DNA of 64,000 bases from a virus: IMG/VR virus record IMGVR_UViG_3300006028_000010, positions 1 through 64,000 of that record; one strand, given 5' to 3'. How positions within the stretch are numbered: the first letter of the stretch is position 1; every line of letters begins with the position of its first letter. This document shows, in pieces, positions 32,051 through 40,361 of this stretch. Both the position numbers and the translations under genes were made by a program. The notes under the pieces are model-generated. The model searched no databases. It had not been told where the DNA came from and saw nothing but the letters and a program-made list of their open reading frames with translations.

Positions 32051-33078
32051 TGGTCATCACCATCTTCGGGTTGTCCGATTAGTTCAGCGATGGTTTCCGC
32101 GAGGTTGCCCGTGGCCTCAAACTGTTCTAGTTGGTCAATCAGGTGGGATGCTTCCCGCTTGGTGAGGTCAGCAGAGGATCCGAGTTCGCGGCCCACGATG
32201 AGGCTGGCCGCTTGGAGTTTCGTTTCGCGGTCTTTGACGCCCGCGTTCCCGAACAGGGCGTGGAGCTCGTCGCTTTGCGGCTTCGTGATCCCCGGCTCAG
32301 GTTCGGTGGCGGGTTCGTAGTCGTCTTCGCCGGGCAGAGGCGGTCCCTGCGGCTCCGCAGCGAGCTCCGTGGGTGGTTCCGGCTCGGGTGGGGCCTGTCG
32401 GGGTTGTGTGCGCCGCTGCGCGGTCCGGCGCGCCGGCGGCGCGGATGGTTGTTGCGCGCGTTCAAGTTCTGGCCCGGGGGCAAAATCCGGTAGCAACCCG
32501 TCGGCGAGTTCTTCCGCCGAGTACGGGATACCCATGATCGCGTCGGACGCCACCAGTCGACACACCTCAGACGTCGCACGCGCCATCAGCATCGCCTTCG
32601 GCTGTTTCTTGTAATTGTCTTTGTTCGCTAGCCCCAGCTGACGAGCACGCTCAATTGTCCACACGGATTCCTGAACTTCGGTTTCCCCGGCGCGTCGACC
32701 CCGGAAGATCGCCCGAGTGTCCGTCGCTTCTACCAGCCAAACCGAATGACCCACTGACTGCAACACGGCGCGCTGTGTGATGGCTTTGGGTGCCGCGTTT
32801 CCTTCGATAACGTCGAAGGCGCGTAACGACGCCATCGGCGAGAAACCCAGTTCGTCTCCAGCGAGGATCGCCGCGGTTGCTTCGTGTGGCTTATCCCGAA
32901 ACTGCTTAGGGACGAACGATGTTTTGACCAACTTCTCGGCCACGGTGTAGGCCGCCTGCGCGGACTCCGCCCACTCGGTGAGCCGCTGCACGGTACGCGG
33001 CCGCAACGCGACCTGATTGGGTTGCTGGTAGTGGGTGAGACCGTTGCGGGAGTCGTCGTAGGTTTCGAGTTCGGTCAC
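32047..33078 (-). CDS. recT: RecT-family single-strand annealing protein
   Basis: 343 residues. Central RecT signature: FRDKPHEATAAILAGDELG, FSPMASLRAFDVIEGNAAP, KKQPKAMLMARATSEVCRLV. C-terminal tail Pro/Glu-rich. RecT anneals complementary strands exposed by the coupled exonuclease (33075-33884), forming a Red/RecET-like recombination pair for phage DNA. Confidence 0.9.
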   Translation of the reverse strand: MTELETYDDSRNGLTHYQQPNQVALRPRTVQRLTEWAESAQAAYTVAEKLVKTSFVPKQFRDKPHEATAAILAGDELGFSPMASLRAFDVIEGNAAPKAITQRAVLQSVGHSVWLVEATDTRAIFRGRRAGETEVQESVWTIERARQLGLANKDNYKKQPKAMLMARATSEVCRLVASDAIMGIPYSAEELADGLLPDFAPGPELERAQQPSAPPARRTAQRRTQPRQAPPEPEPPTELAAEPQGPPLPGEDDYEPATEPEPGITKPQSDELHALFGNAGVKDRETKLQAASLIVGRELGSSADLTKREASHLIDQLEQFEATGNLAETIAELIGQPEDGDDQ

Positions 33079-33884
33079 GACGCCACCTCGCTGGCCACGA
33101 TCTCCAGACGGCGGCGCTGCACCCGGCTGGGCGGGTCGATCGGCGCGCCGATCAGATCGCGGGCCTCGTCGTCGAACCGTTTGATCTGCTGCGCGTACAA
33201 AAAGTCACGGAATTGTTGGGGTCCAGCGATGACGGGAACAAGGTCGAACCCGTCGGACCGGACGTGGATCGCGGCGCAGTCGTCGACCTCTATCATCGGC
33301 CGGGGCTCGCCATCAACGACGCAGGTCTCTGCGTATCGGTACCCGGCGAGTTGCAGCGCGGTCTCACCAAAGATACCGGTGCGGTTGGTTTTGACGTCGA
33401 CGAGTAGCCGCTTACCCATTGTGGGGAAGTCCGCGATCAGGTCAAGCGTTCCCGCATACCCGTACTTGATCGAGTAGATGGTGCCTTCGATCAGGACGGG
33501 TTGCGGTTCGAACTGGTCTAAGAATTGGACGTAGCTTTCGGTGTGCCCGGCTAGTTCTTCGGGGATGGGTACTTCGGCGCCGGTGATGAGTTGTTCAGCT
33601 AGTTTGTGGACTTGGGTGCCGCGGTTCGCGGCTTTGTCTCGGTCTTCGTACCGTCCGCCTTGGAGCCTGCGTAGGCGTTCGGAGGGGGGGAGTGTCGCGA
33701 GTTCGTCCCAGTTGTCGATGGCGTAGCCAGCGGTGGCGTTCCCGGCCCAGTTGATGAGGGCTGCTTTGGGTAGACCACCACCGAGGATGGTGGTGACTCC
33801 GGGGACCCGGCGCCCGTTGGCGTCCACGTAGTGGTGGCCTTTGGCGGTGTCGACGCGCCGGATAGGCCCGGTGAATAGGCTCAT
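33075..33884 (-). CDS. PD-(D/E)XK exonuclease paired with RecT
   Basis: 269 residues. Catalytic core GTLDLIADF and LLVDVKTNRTG supplies the D and D-x-K residues, with an upstream helix Q-type motif (QLAGYRYAE). RecB/Cas4-like fold. It resects ends to generate single strands for RecT; stop and RecT start overlap. Confidence 0.85.
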   Translation of the reverse strand: MSLFTGPIRRVDTAKGHHYVDANGRRVPGVTTILGGGLPKAALINWAGNATAGYAIDNWDELATLPPSERLRRLQGGRYEDRDKAANRGTQVHKLAEQLITGAEVPIPEELAGHTESYVQFLDQFEPQPVLIEGTIYSIKYGYAGTLDLIADFPTMGKRLLVDVKTNRTGIFGETALQLAGYRYAETCVVDGEPRPMIEVDDCAAIHVRSDGFDLVPVIAGPQQFRDFLYAQQIKRFDDEARDLIGAPIDPPSRVQRRRLEIVASEVAS

Positions 33885-34225
33885 CCGCTGTCGCCTTGCC
33901 CGGCCTGACGCGCCTCACGGGCGATGTCTTGGTCGGTGACGTCGAACATGTGGTGTTCGAACGCGCGCCACTGCCCAGGGTCCGAGAAGTCGGGGCCGCA
34001 GTGTTCAGCGAGTTCAGCGCGTCCCCGGTCGGTGAGGGTGACGTAAGAATCATCCGTGACGGTGACCCATCCCCACTGGTGCAGCACGGCGACGGCGAGC
34101 CCCTGGAACAGGGTCGCTGGTGTGTTGTCGATGTAGATGACGTCGTGGGGATCGAGGGTGATGCGGTGTTCCCGGGCGGCGTCCGCGATGACACGCAGCG
34201 ACGCGAGGACCGCCGCGCTGGTCAT
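33881..34225 (-). CDS. Winged-helix-like small protein
   Basis: 114 residues. LFQGLAVAVLHQWGWVTVTDDSYVTLTDRGRAEL has the look of a winged helix. Coupled on both sides in the recombination cluster. Unknown function. Confidence 0.55.
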   Translation of the reverse strand: MTSAAVLASLRVIADAAREHRITLDPHDVIYIDNTPATLFQGLAVAVLHQWGWVTVTDDSYVTLTDRGRAELAEHCGPDFSDPGQWRAFEHHMFDVTDQDIAREARQAGQGDSG

Positions 34226-34497
34226 GACGCAGCCTCATGAGGCGCAAGGCTCATTCCTGCGGCCGGCGATCCCGGTACCGATCCGATTACTGGCCAATGC
34301 GCGACTCGCGCTGGTTCTTCATAGCCGACGGAACCGCAATGATCGATGAGATGCCATGAACGTGGGTGCGGCGGACTGGGCCACATGATCGCGAGGAAGC
34401 AGCCGTTGGGGGATCGGCGGACTGTTCCGATCGGGTCCGCAGAGGAATCGCCTTGGATCTGTCCGCGTCCACCGAAGGGCGGTTTACGCGTGCTCAC
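34222..34497 (-). CDS. Hypothetical protein
   Basis: 91 residues from a GTG with overlaps on both sides. Pro/Gly-rich; no domain recognised. Accepted because it fits exactly between two coupled genes. Confidence 0.5.
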   Translation of the reverse strand: MSTRKPPFGGRGQIQGDSSADPIGTVRRSPNGCFLAIMWPSPPHPRSWHLIDHCGSVGYEEPARVAHWPVIGSVPGSPAAGMSLAPHEAAS

Positions 34498-35123
34498 GCC
34501 GCGCCCCTAGCCGCCATTGCCGCGAGATCACCAGCAAGGTGCCGCCAATCGGGGAACCACCGGATCTGCGGGAGGGTGTGGAAAATGTTCTCCCTGGGGC
34601 CACAAATTATGACTTGCTTGCCCAGCCCGAGAGCGAACCCGTGTTCAACGTGCCGGCCGCCTTTACCGCCCCCGTCGACGGAGGTGAAGGAGATGACGGT
34701 GTCCGCGGCTTTCAGATCGTCCAAGTCATGTTGCCCGAGGACGGCGCATTCGTCGGGGTCGGCGTTTAGTTTGGCGGGGGTGTATGACTGCTCAAGTGTG
34801 CCGTTGTGTTGGTCGATCCACCGTGAGGTGACTTCGTACCCGAGTGCGAGGAGGACGTCGCGGACTGCGCGCATTTCGTTGTGGCGGCTGTACCGGGCGG
34901 CGAGGTAGATCCTGCGGGGCCTGTTCAGGGGGCCGCCGTTGCGTTGTTGCCAGTCCCGCGCGCCGTGGGCGAGGAGGGTGTAGCAGCGGTCGCCGAGTAC
35001 CTCGGCGGCCCGGTCGGACAGGTCCGGTTCACCGATGTGAGCACCGCCGCTGTAGTAGCGGGCGGTCCATTCGAACGCGCCCCGGATCTGTTCCCTGGTT
35101 GGTGACTTGACGGGTTGTGGCAT
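34494..35123 (-). CDS. Nucleoside 2-deoxyribosyltransferase-like protein
   Basis: 209 residues from ATG 35123. RIYLAARYSRHNEMRAVRDVL, DLDDLKAADTVISFT and GGRHVEHGFALGLGKQVI are the strand-loop motifs of the nucleoside 2-deoxyribosyltransferase fold, which moves deoxyribose between bases or hydrolyses nucleotides. Probably adjusts the nucleotide pool or makes a modified nucleotide. The N-terminal 75 residues are a separate helical region. Confidence 0.75.
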   Translation of the reverse strand: MPQPVKSPTREQIRGAFEWTARYYSGGAHIGEPDLSDRAAEVLGDRCYTLLAHGARDWQQRNGGPLNRPRRIYLAARYSRHNEMRAVRDVLLALGYEVTSRWIDQHNGTLEQSYTPAKLNADPDECAVLGQHDLDDLKAADTVISFTSVDGGGKGGRHVEHGFALGLGKQVIICGPRENIFHTLPQIRWFPDWRHLAGDLAAMAARGAA

Positions 35124-35246
35124 GATGTGTTTAAGACCTTTCTTGGGTTGGTTGGGCACCGTTCGTGGTGGTTCGGGTGCCGGTTGGTGTTGTTGCGGGG
35201 CGGCTTTCGGGTGTTTTGTGGGCACCTGGGGGCCGCTTCCGCATTT

Positions 35247-35525
35247 TCAGGCGGTGTTTTCGTGGGTGGCCCAGTCGAGGATTTTGGGGATCTCCGAGAG
35301 GGGGATCACTTTCTCGCGGAGCCCTTCGCTGATGACCCGGATCCGGCCTTCGTGGATGCGGTCGTGCAGCCACCGGTACGGCAGTCGTGTGAACACGGCT
35401 GCTTCTTTGACGGTGAGCGCGCCGACTGTGATGTCCCCGATGTTGAGCACGTGAAGCGCGGGAGCGGTTTCGACTGCGGCGTCGCGGAGGGCGTCGAGTC
35501 CTTTGAGTCGCCGGGGTGTGGCCAT
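35247..35525 (-). CDS. Excisionase-like HTH protein
   Basis: 92 residues. GALTVKEAAVFTRLPYRWLH, then a basic wing and IPLSEIPKILDW form a MerR/excisionase-type HTH. Second gene of the leftward early operon. Could be the directionality factor for the integrase at 38189, or an early regulator. Confidence 0.65.
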   Translation of the reverse strand: MATPRRLKGLDALRDAAVETAPALHVLNIGDITVGALTVKEAAVFTRLPYRWLHDRIHEGRIRVISEGLREKVIPLSEIPKILDWATHENTA

Positions 35526-35528
35526 GGT

Positions 35529-35774
35529 TCAGGCCGCTGGTTCTGTTTGGTGGCGGCGGAGGGCGTCAATGAGTTCGGAGGGGCGCAGGTGGTAGATGCC
35601 AGCGATGGCTTGGAGGAGTTCGTCGCTGGGGTTCCCGCTGCCGCGTTCGATGCGGGCGAGGTGGTTCGGGGAGCAGCCGATATGGGTGGCTGCTGCGCGG
35701 AGGCTGAGGTTCGCGTCTAGGCGCAGTCTGCGTAGGTAGTTGTCGCTGGTTCGCCAGGATGGTGTTCCGCCCAT
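35529..35774 (-). CDS. Cro-like HTH regulator
   Basis: 81 residues. XRE-type HTH: LSLRAAATHIGCSPNHLARIE, then RGSGNPSDELLQAIAGIY. First gene of the early leftward operon and divergent to the repressor, the Cro position. Its ATG lies at the predicted transcription start, so the mRNA is probably leaderless. Confidence 0.8.
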   Translation of the reverse strand: MGGTPSWRTSDNYLRRLRLDANLSLRAAATHIGCSPNHLARIERGSGNPSDELLQAIAGIYHLRPSELIDALRRHQTEPAA

Positions 35775-35780
35775 GATGCC

Positions 35781-35809
35781 AGAATAGGGCTTATGAGACC
35801 ATACCGCAA
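35781..35809 (-). promoter_or_regulatory. Early leftward promoter (leaderless)
   Basis: On the minus strand, -35 TTGCGG (35809-35804), 17-base spacer, -10 TATTCT (35786-35781). Seven bases downstream lies the ATG of the Cro-like gene at 35774. Close match to vegetative actinobacterial promoters. Confidence 0.6.
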
Positions 35810-36062
35810 CACATCAGGACCCACCAGGGCAGACTGCGGTGTGTGACAACAGGGGCACAGACCGTTACTTCCGGGTGTTTTTTGTTGCTCTTACAGGTGG
35901 TTACCCACCGTTGAGACAGCCGTGTTCAGGGTTCACGTGGCAACATGCGAACAGTGCCCGCCCCAAACCCCCAAACCCCCGGACGTCATCCGCGGGGGTT
36001 GCAGGCCACCCACGGGGCCAACGAGCCCAACAAACCAAACACTCACCCGCACGCCTATTCCC

Positions 36063-36093
36063 GCCCACGACCTTAACCAGCCGTGGGCTTTTT
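36063..36093 (+). terminator. Intrinsic terminator just upstream of the repressor
   Basis: Stem GCCCACG / CGTGGGC, 12-base loop, followed by TTTTT. It ends six bases before the repressor ribosome site, so a transcript from this leader would stop before the gene unless the hairpin is overcome. Confidence 0.65.
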
Positions 36094-36111
36094 CCTTCGG
36101 GAGGATTCTCA

Positions 36112-36552
36112 GTGCCCGTGAAAACGTTCGCAACGAAAGTCAGGACCGCGCGGGAAGAACAGCGCCTATCCCGCCCGGATCTCGCGAAACTGGCCGGGGT
36201 GTCCCCTAACCTCCTGGAACGGCTGGAAGGGATGGATCACCCACCTAAACCGAAACGCCCCACCGTGATCGACCTATCTCACGCCCTAGGGCTGAACATA
36301 GACGCGGAACTCGCCGCGCTGGGCTACCCGCCACTGACGAACGCGGAACGGTCACGGCTACCGAGCAGAACGGACCCGTGGCCCGAGTTAGAACAGTTAT
36401 GGGGCCGGCTGACCCCCGCACAGAAGCACGCCGTCGTGTCCCTGATCGGCGCGTTCACCGAAGGGCGGAACCCCGCGCCCGGGCGGGAACCCGTGAACGT
36501 GGTCCGGTTGTCCACAACCGACGGCGTCCCAGAAGACATGAACAACCATTAA
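36112..36552 (+). CDS. XRE-family repressor
   Basis: 146 residues from GTG 36112 with an excellent GGGAGG site; the longer frame is not needed. HTH: VRTAREEQRLSRPDLAKLAG, then VSPNLLERLEG; C-terminal helical dimer-like domain (WPELEQLWGRLTPAQKHAVV). Divergent from the early operon; probable immunity repressor. Confidence 0.75.
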   Translation: MPVKTFATKVRTAREEQRLSRPDLAKLAGVSPNLLERLEGMDHPPKPKRPTVIDLSHALGLNIDAELAALGYPPLTNAERSRLPSRTDPWPELEQLWGRLTPAQKHAVVSLIGAFTEGRNPAPGREPVNVVRLSTTDGVPEDMNNH

Positions 36553-36782
36553 ACCCGGCTGTCGCAGCCAGGGCAGCCCTCACTGCACCCCAACAGGTGC
36601 TGCCCCCGCCTCGTAAGTTCCGCCGTGACACGGGGATCGTCCCCAGTGGGGTACACCGCGAAGACCTCCCCGTCCTCGGTCAACGCGAGGGTGACCCAAG
36701 CGGCCACCGGTTTACCGACACGCTCAGCGATGTGAAAGCGGGCGCTGGACGTGTCAACGGCGCCGCCAAGACTCTCAGGCAT
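36549..36782 (-). CDS. Small hypothetical protein convergent to the repressor
   Basis: 77 residues from ATG 36782; longer start to 36911 possible. KPVAAWVTLALTEDGEVFAV is coherent beta-strand sequence and the C-terminus CSEGCPGC is a likely metal site. Function unknown. Confidence 0.5.
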   Translation of the reverse strand: MPESLGGAVDTSSARFHIAERVGKPVAAWVTLALTEDGEVFAVYPTGDDPRVTAELTRRGQHLLGCSEGCPGCDSRV

Positions 36783-37258
36783 AGCTATGGGGTACCCCCT
36801 CCGTAAGGTCGCGGGGTTCGCCACATCGGCTACTGGTGGGTCACCCGATCGATCCTTTGCTAACGGGGGTGGCTCCCAACCGGTGGACTTACCGGCGGCC
36901 TGCACATGCACGTGCCGATGCTAACCCCAGCACGCTCAGCGTCGCATCCGTCAACACGGATTAAACCCGATGCGCTGCCCCTAGCCCAAACTGTCACCAC
37001 GGTCGTAGACACGCAAACACACCCTGTTCCATAATGGCCCGTTTGCCACCACCGGAGTAGCCGCGTCAATGGTGCGTTTGTCGTATTCCTGGTCGGTGAG
37101 CGCGGCTAGCTGGGGTGCCATGCGAAAGCCCACTCTGGCGCTGGTTCCGCCCTGGGGTTGCCCTTATGTTGGTATGCACTGTCGTGCGTTGTGCGGCACA
37201 GTTCGGGGCGGCCGGCTTGGCATGATGCCACGTAATGCACTGTTACGCACGAGCGCCA
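36783..37258. other. Non-coding attP arm region
   Basis: 476 bases without a convincing gene, leading into the att core. Short frames on both strands lack ribosome sites. Contains the ATGCACTG repeats listed separately. Confidence 0.5.
37174..37242 (+). repeat. Possible integrase arm-site repeats
   Basis: ATGCACTG occurs at 37174-37181 and 37235-37242, each followed by GTCGTGCG- or TTACGCAC-type sequence, 17-80 bases left of the att core. Position fits integrase arm or excisionase sites. Confidence 0.35.
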
Positions 37259-37300
37259 GTTAATCGCAGGGTTGTTGGTTCGAGTCCAACTCGGGGAGCC
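37259..37300 (+). other. attP core: 3' part of tRNA-Asn(GTT)
   Basis: 42 bases match a tRNA from the anticodon to the end of the acceptor: GTT anticodon with AA, anticodon stem TCGCA, variable loop GGGTT, T-arm GTTGG-TTCGAGT-CCAAC, acceptor TCGGGGA, discriminator G and CC. The 5' half of a tRNA is absent upstream. Such partial tRNA copies are the usual attP cores of tyrosine integrases and restore the host tRNA on integration. It lies 0.9 kb from the integrase. Confidence 0.85.
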
Positions 37301-37409
37301 CAAACGCCCAGGTCAGAGGCCGAGTTAAGGGCAGACGTCACCGTTAGGTGATAAGATCGGCCCGTACGCACGCCCATGATCACCGTTCGATCGAGGGCGT
37401 AATAAGAGA

Positions 37410-37438
37410 CCCCGGCAACGGCGGCAACCGTCCCGGGG
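37410..37438 (+). promoter_or_regulatory. Leader hairpin ahead of the BRO gene
   Basis: Stem CCCCGG / CCGGGG with an inner CGG/CCG stem, 24 bases before the start of the BRO-N gene. An inverted repeat TCACC-GTTA-GGTGA lies at 37338-37351. Regulatory role not known. Confidence 0.35.
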
Positions 37439-37462
37439 CGTGGCCGACTGGTAGGAGTCGAC

Positions 37463-38173
37463 GTGGGCAACAGTAAGACGAAGGTGAACCGACCGACCCC
37501 CTCTGTTGTCTTTCAGATAGACGAGTTCACCTACGAGGGGCACCCTGTGCGGACGGTGGTCCTTGACGATCAGCCCTGGTTCGTCGCATACGACGTGTGC
37601 CGGATCACCGGGTGGAACCTCATGACTGCTGTATGGTCAGTTCACGGTGATGACCGGTACAGCATCCCCGCGCGATGCCTAGGAACGGGTCAGGCTCATC
37701 TGCGGATCACTGGCGACGATGCGGTCTGGTTCTTCTCCGAGTATGGCCTTCATGACGTCGTGTTTCGCAGCGGCGATCCCTACAGGAAGAACTTCCGGCG
37801 TTGGATCATCGGCGAGCTGCTTCCAACCATCGCGGCACGAGGACTGCCTTCAACTAACAGAACGGACCTGCCGGCGCGTCGCCACAAAGTGACGGTCAGC
37901 AAGAGCGATCAGCGTCGCCAGAAGGTGGATCCCCTGTGGCGCAAGCCGCACGCTCTGTATCGCTTGTTCACCGACCGCTGCGATCTGTTGTATGTGGGCA
38001 TATCACTATCGGCGCTTCAACGGATGAGTTCGCACCGGGCACGACAGCCATGGTGGCACGAAGTGGCATCGATCGAGATCGAGTACTACCCGACTAGGCA
38101 AGCCGTACTTAGTGCTGAGAGACAGGCGATCCGCACGGAGCATCCCAGGTACAACGTCGCGCTCGTGAGTTAG
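37463..38173 (+). CDS. BRO-N protein with GIY-YIG-like C-terminus
   Basis: 236 residues from a GTG with GGAG upstream. N-terminal BRO-N domain: PVRTVVLDDQPWFVAYDVCR, then a typical AVWFFSEYGLHDVVF and RRWIIGELLP. C-terminal 80 residues resemble GIY-YIG nucleases: LYRLFTDRCDLLYVGIS, HRARQPWWHEV, ERQAIRTEHPRYNV. BRO-N proteins bind DNA and regulate phage genes; the nuclease module is an uncommon partner. Confidence 0.8.
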   Translation: MGNSKTKVNRPTPSVVFQIDEFTYEGHPVRTVVLDDQPWFVAYDVCRITGWNLMTAVWSVHGDDRYSIPARCLGTGQAHLRITGDDAVWFFSEYGLHDVVFRSGDPYRKNFRRWIIGELLPTIAARGLPSTNRTDLPARRHKVTVSKSDQRRQKVDPLWRKPHALYRLFTDRCDLLYVGISLSALQRMSSHRARQPWWHEVASIEIEYYPTRQAVLSAERQAIRTEHPRYNVALVS

Positions 38174-38188
38174 CAGGGGGGGTCAACC

Positions 38189-39451
38189 ATGCCGAACAGT
38201 CGTTTGCGTCCAGGCGAGCCGCCGCGCACCGTCCGTTTCGACGAACGCACTCGCACGCTTGCGGACGGCACCACCAAGACCGTTATCCGTGCGCGGGCCT
38301 ACGTGTGCAACCTTCAGGGCCGCCGCGTGGAGTGCTCCGCGAGCGCGGCCACACAGAAACAAGCCGAACGCAAGCTCCGTCACCTCATTGCTGAAACCTT
38401 CTCCAGTCGTCGACCGACCATCAACGGCCAGACCCGCTTGCGCGCGTTCGCTGAGGTCATGTTCGACGAGAAACGCGCCATGGTCGCCGAAGCCCAGATG
38501 TCACCCGGCTCCCTACGGACTTATGAAGGGCACTGGCGGCGACACATCGAACCCGAACTCGGGGACCTCGCCGTCGAGTGGGTCGGCGTGCAACGCTGCG
38601 ACCGGTTCCTGAAAACCCTGCGGGCCGCACACGGCTATGCCACCGTGAAAGGCGTCCGCTCGGTGCTGTCAGAGATCCTCGCGGTCGCCGTGCGGCATGA
38701 GGTCATCCCCCGTAACCCCATCGAAGGCTGCGCCGACATCCACGGCGACGGCCGGCGCCGCATCAAAGCCCTCGAGGCCGGGGAGGCGGTGCACATTTGG
38801 CGGTTACTGTCAGACCTTGCCCGCACCCCCGCGCCGGCGGTGAACAACCGGCGTTACCGGGCGATGATGTGCGAGGCGTTCATCCCTGATCTGTGGTTGT
38901 GGATGCTCGGCACCGGGGACCGGATCTCTAACGCCCTCGCTGTCCGCTGGCCCTTGATCGACATGGTCAACGGGACCGCGCGCCTCGGCCCGAACGTGAT
39001 CCGGGTCCCCGGCGAAGGTTTACGGATCAACGAGGGCACCAGCAAAAGCCAGGAAGTTGAGGGCGTTGATCTGCCTGAGCAGGTGATCGCGATGCTGCTC
39101 GCCCGCCAACAACGGGATGACTACAACCCGAAGGGGCTGGTGTTCCCCGGCCGGTTCGGGGAGCTTCGTGACCCGTCGAACGTGTCCAGCAAGCAGCTAC
39201 GGCCAGCGTTGAAAGCGATCGGTTACGGGCATGTGTCGTCGCATTGGTGCCGCCGCACCCTCGGGTCGGAACTGAACGCCGCTGGGTGCACCTTGATGGA
39301 GATCGCTGGTCGTCTCCGTCACTCCGATTCGCGGACGACTGAACGTCACTACATCGCTAAACGGGGCGGTAACTCCCGCGTCAAGGCCGCGATCGAGGCC
39401 ATGCTGGACACCGATCCTGAACAAACCGTGATCACATTGAACCGCAACTAG
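38189..39451 (+). CDS. int: Phage integrase, tyrosine recombinase
   Basis: 420 residues, ribosome site GGGGGG before the ATG. N-terminal arm-binding and core-binding domains, then a catalytic domain with the first Arg in GTGDRISNAL, HWCRRTLGSELN (H-x-x-R), LRHSDSRTT and the nucleophile in ERHYIAK. Next to the tRNA-Asn attP core, so it should integrate the phage there. Confidence 0.92.
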   Translation: MPNSRLRPGEPPRTVRFDERTRTLADGTTKTVIRARAYVCNLQGRRVECSASAATQKQAERKLRHLIAETFSSRRPTINGQTRLRAFAEVMFDEKRAMVAEAQMSPGSLRTYEGHWRRHIEPELGDLAVEWVGVQRCDRFLKTLRAAHGYATVKGVRSVLSEILAVAVRHEVIPRNPIEGCADIHGDGRRRIKALEAGEAVHIWRLLSDLARTPAPAVNNRRYRAMMCEAFIPDLWLWMLGTGDRISNALAVRWPLIDMVNGTARLGPNVIRVPGEGLRINEGTSKSQEVEGVDLPEQVIAMLLARQQRDDYNPKGLVFPGRFGELRDPSNVSSKQLRPALKAIGYGHVSSHWCRRTLGSELNAAGCTLMEIAGRLRHSDSRTTERHYIAKRGGNSRVKAAIEAMLDTDPEQTVITLNRN

Positions 39452-39471
39452 GGAAAGGAGGCCACTAGCCG

Positions 39472-39981
39472 ATGCAGACCTGGACAACTGTGGCGGATAA
39501 AGCTGCTTGGGGCGATGGCCCGTGGGTGGATGAGCCCGACAAGGTGCAATGGGTCGACCAGGCAACCGGTCTAACATGCCTAGCGAAGCGCAGCGGGACG
39601 TCTGGGAGTTGGTGCGGTTACGTCGGTGTCCATGCCGATCACCCACTCCACGGCCGTGACTACGACTCGGATGCCGCTGGGCACCTCGAGGTGCATGGTG
39701 GCCTCACGTACGCGGACGGCTGTCAGGAAGACGAACGGCCTATTGAACACCGCGTGTGCCACATCCCGGCACCCGGTGAGCCGGATGACGTGTGGTGGTT
39801 CGGTTTCGACTGCGCGCACTGCAGGGATTACAGCCCAGCGATGGCTGCCTGCATGACCGCGGTGGGGGTGCCCTATGACCGTTTATACGGTGAGGAGTAC
39901 CGCACCTTGGCGTACGTGCAGGCGGAATGCGCGGATCTTGCTAAGCAACTCGCTGACGTAGCGGCAGGAGACGCGTCATGA
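39472..39981 (+). CDS. Actinophage hypothetical protein
   Basis: 169 residues, ribosome site GGAAAGGAGG. Contains Trp-rich N-terminus and central CGYVGVHADHPLHGRDYD, with CAHCRDYSP near the end; a type found near lysis or integration genes of actinophages. Function unknown. Confidence 0.65.
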   Translation: MQTWTTVADKAAWGDGPWVDEPDKVQWVDQATGLTCLAKRSGTSGSWCGYVGVHADHPLHGRDYDSDAAGHLEVHGGLTYADGCQEDERPIEHRVCHIPAPGEPDDVWWFGFDCAHCRDYSPAMAACMTAVGVPYDRLYGEEYRTLAYVQAECADLAKQLADVAAGDAS

Positions 39982-40085
39982 TCCTGGTCAATGGTGAATT
40001 GTGTTCGTTGGTGGAGGCGTTGGAGCGTGTGCGCCGCTGGTTCGGGGTGGTGTCGGGGCCGGTGTTGTCGTCGGAGAGGCCATGA
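39978..40085 (+). CDS. Small hypothetical protein
   Basis: 35 residues (MILVNGELCSLVEALERVRR), ATGA-coupled to the previous gene. Overlaps the minus-strand zinc-ribbon ORF on the opposite strand; one of the two may be spurious. Confidence 0.4.
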   Translation: MILVNGELCSLVEALERVRRWFGVVSGPVLSSERP

Positions 40086-40206
40086 ATGGCTGACATAGCG
40101 GCAGTGGCGCTCCCTCGCAACAGCTCGCGCGATGAAAACAGTTAGGGCAGCGCCAGCGATACCTGATCGGGTCAAACTGCCGGTTGCACTGGAGGCAGGT
40201 CTCCAC
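39988..40206 (-). CDS. Small zinc-ribbon protein
   Basis: 72 residues from GTG 40206, five bases after the preceding stop. CLQCNRQFDPIRYRWRCPNC is a clear C4 zinc ribbon, then CCEG and a Pro/Thr-rich tail. Opposite strand to 39978-40085 at the end. Confidence 0.5.
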   Translation of the reverse strand: METCLQCNRQFDPIRYRWRCPNCFHRASCCEGAPLPLCQPFMASPTTTPAPTPPRTSGAHAPTPPPTNTIHH

Positions 40207-40211
40207 GGGCT

Positions 40212-40361
40212 CTACAGCACCGTGTGCAGCAGCAGGATGATCCCGGTGACCGCGAACAGGACGACGCCGATCAGGGCGAGCAGGGCGAGTTTGATGACGA
40301 ACCCGAAGATCGCTAACGCAAGCCACACGAGGAGCGCGACGAGGATGAGGGGGAGCATCAT
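40212..40361 (-). CDS. Small hydrophobic membrane protein
   Basis: 49 residues, almost entirely two hydrophobic helices (MMLPLILVALLVWLALAIFG, then LLALIGVVLFAVTGIILLL). ATGA-coupled to the upstream gene. Could be a lysis-assisting membrane peptide. Confidence 0.6.
   Translation of the reverse strand: MMLPLILVALLVWLALAIFGFVIKLALLALIGVVLFAVTGIILLLHTVL

Larger units (their letters stand above)
35775..36111. other. Divergent immunity control region
   Basis: 337 bases between Cro-like and repressor genes. Holds the early promoter, an inverted repeat GGTGG-N4-CCACC (35896-35909) that could be an operator, and a terminator at 36063-36093. No convincing gene; open frames here are Pro/Thr-rich shadows. 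Confidence 0.5.

Noticed and set aside
37069-37300. Complete tRNA gene
   Set aside because: Only the part from the anticodon onward is present; no D-arm or 5' acceptor strand upstream, so it is an att core, not a gene.
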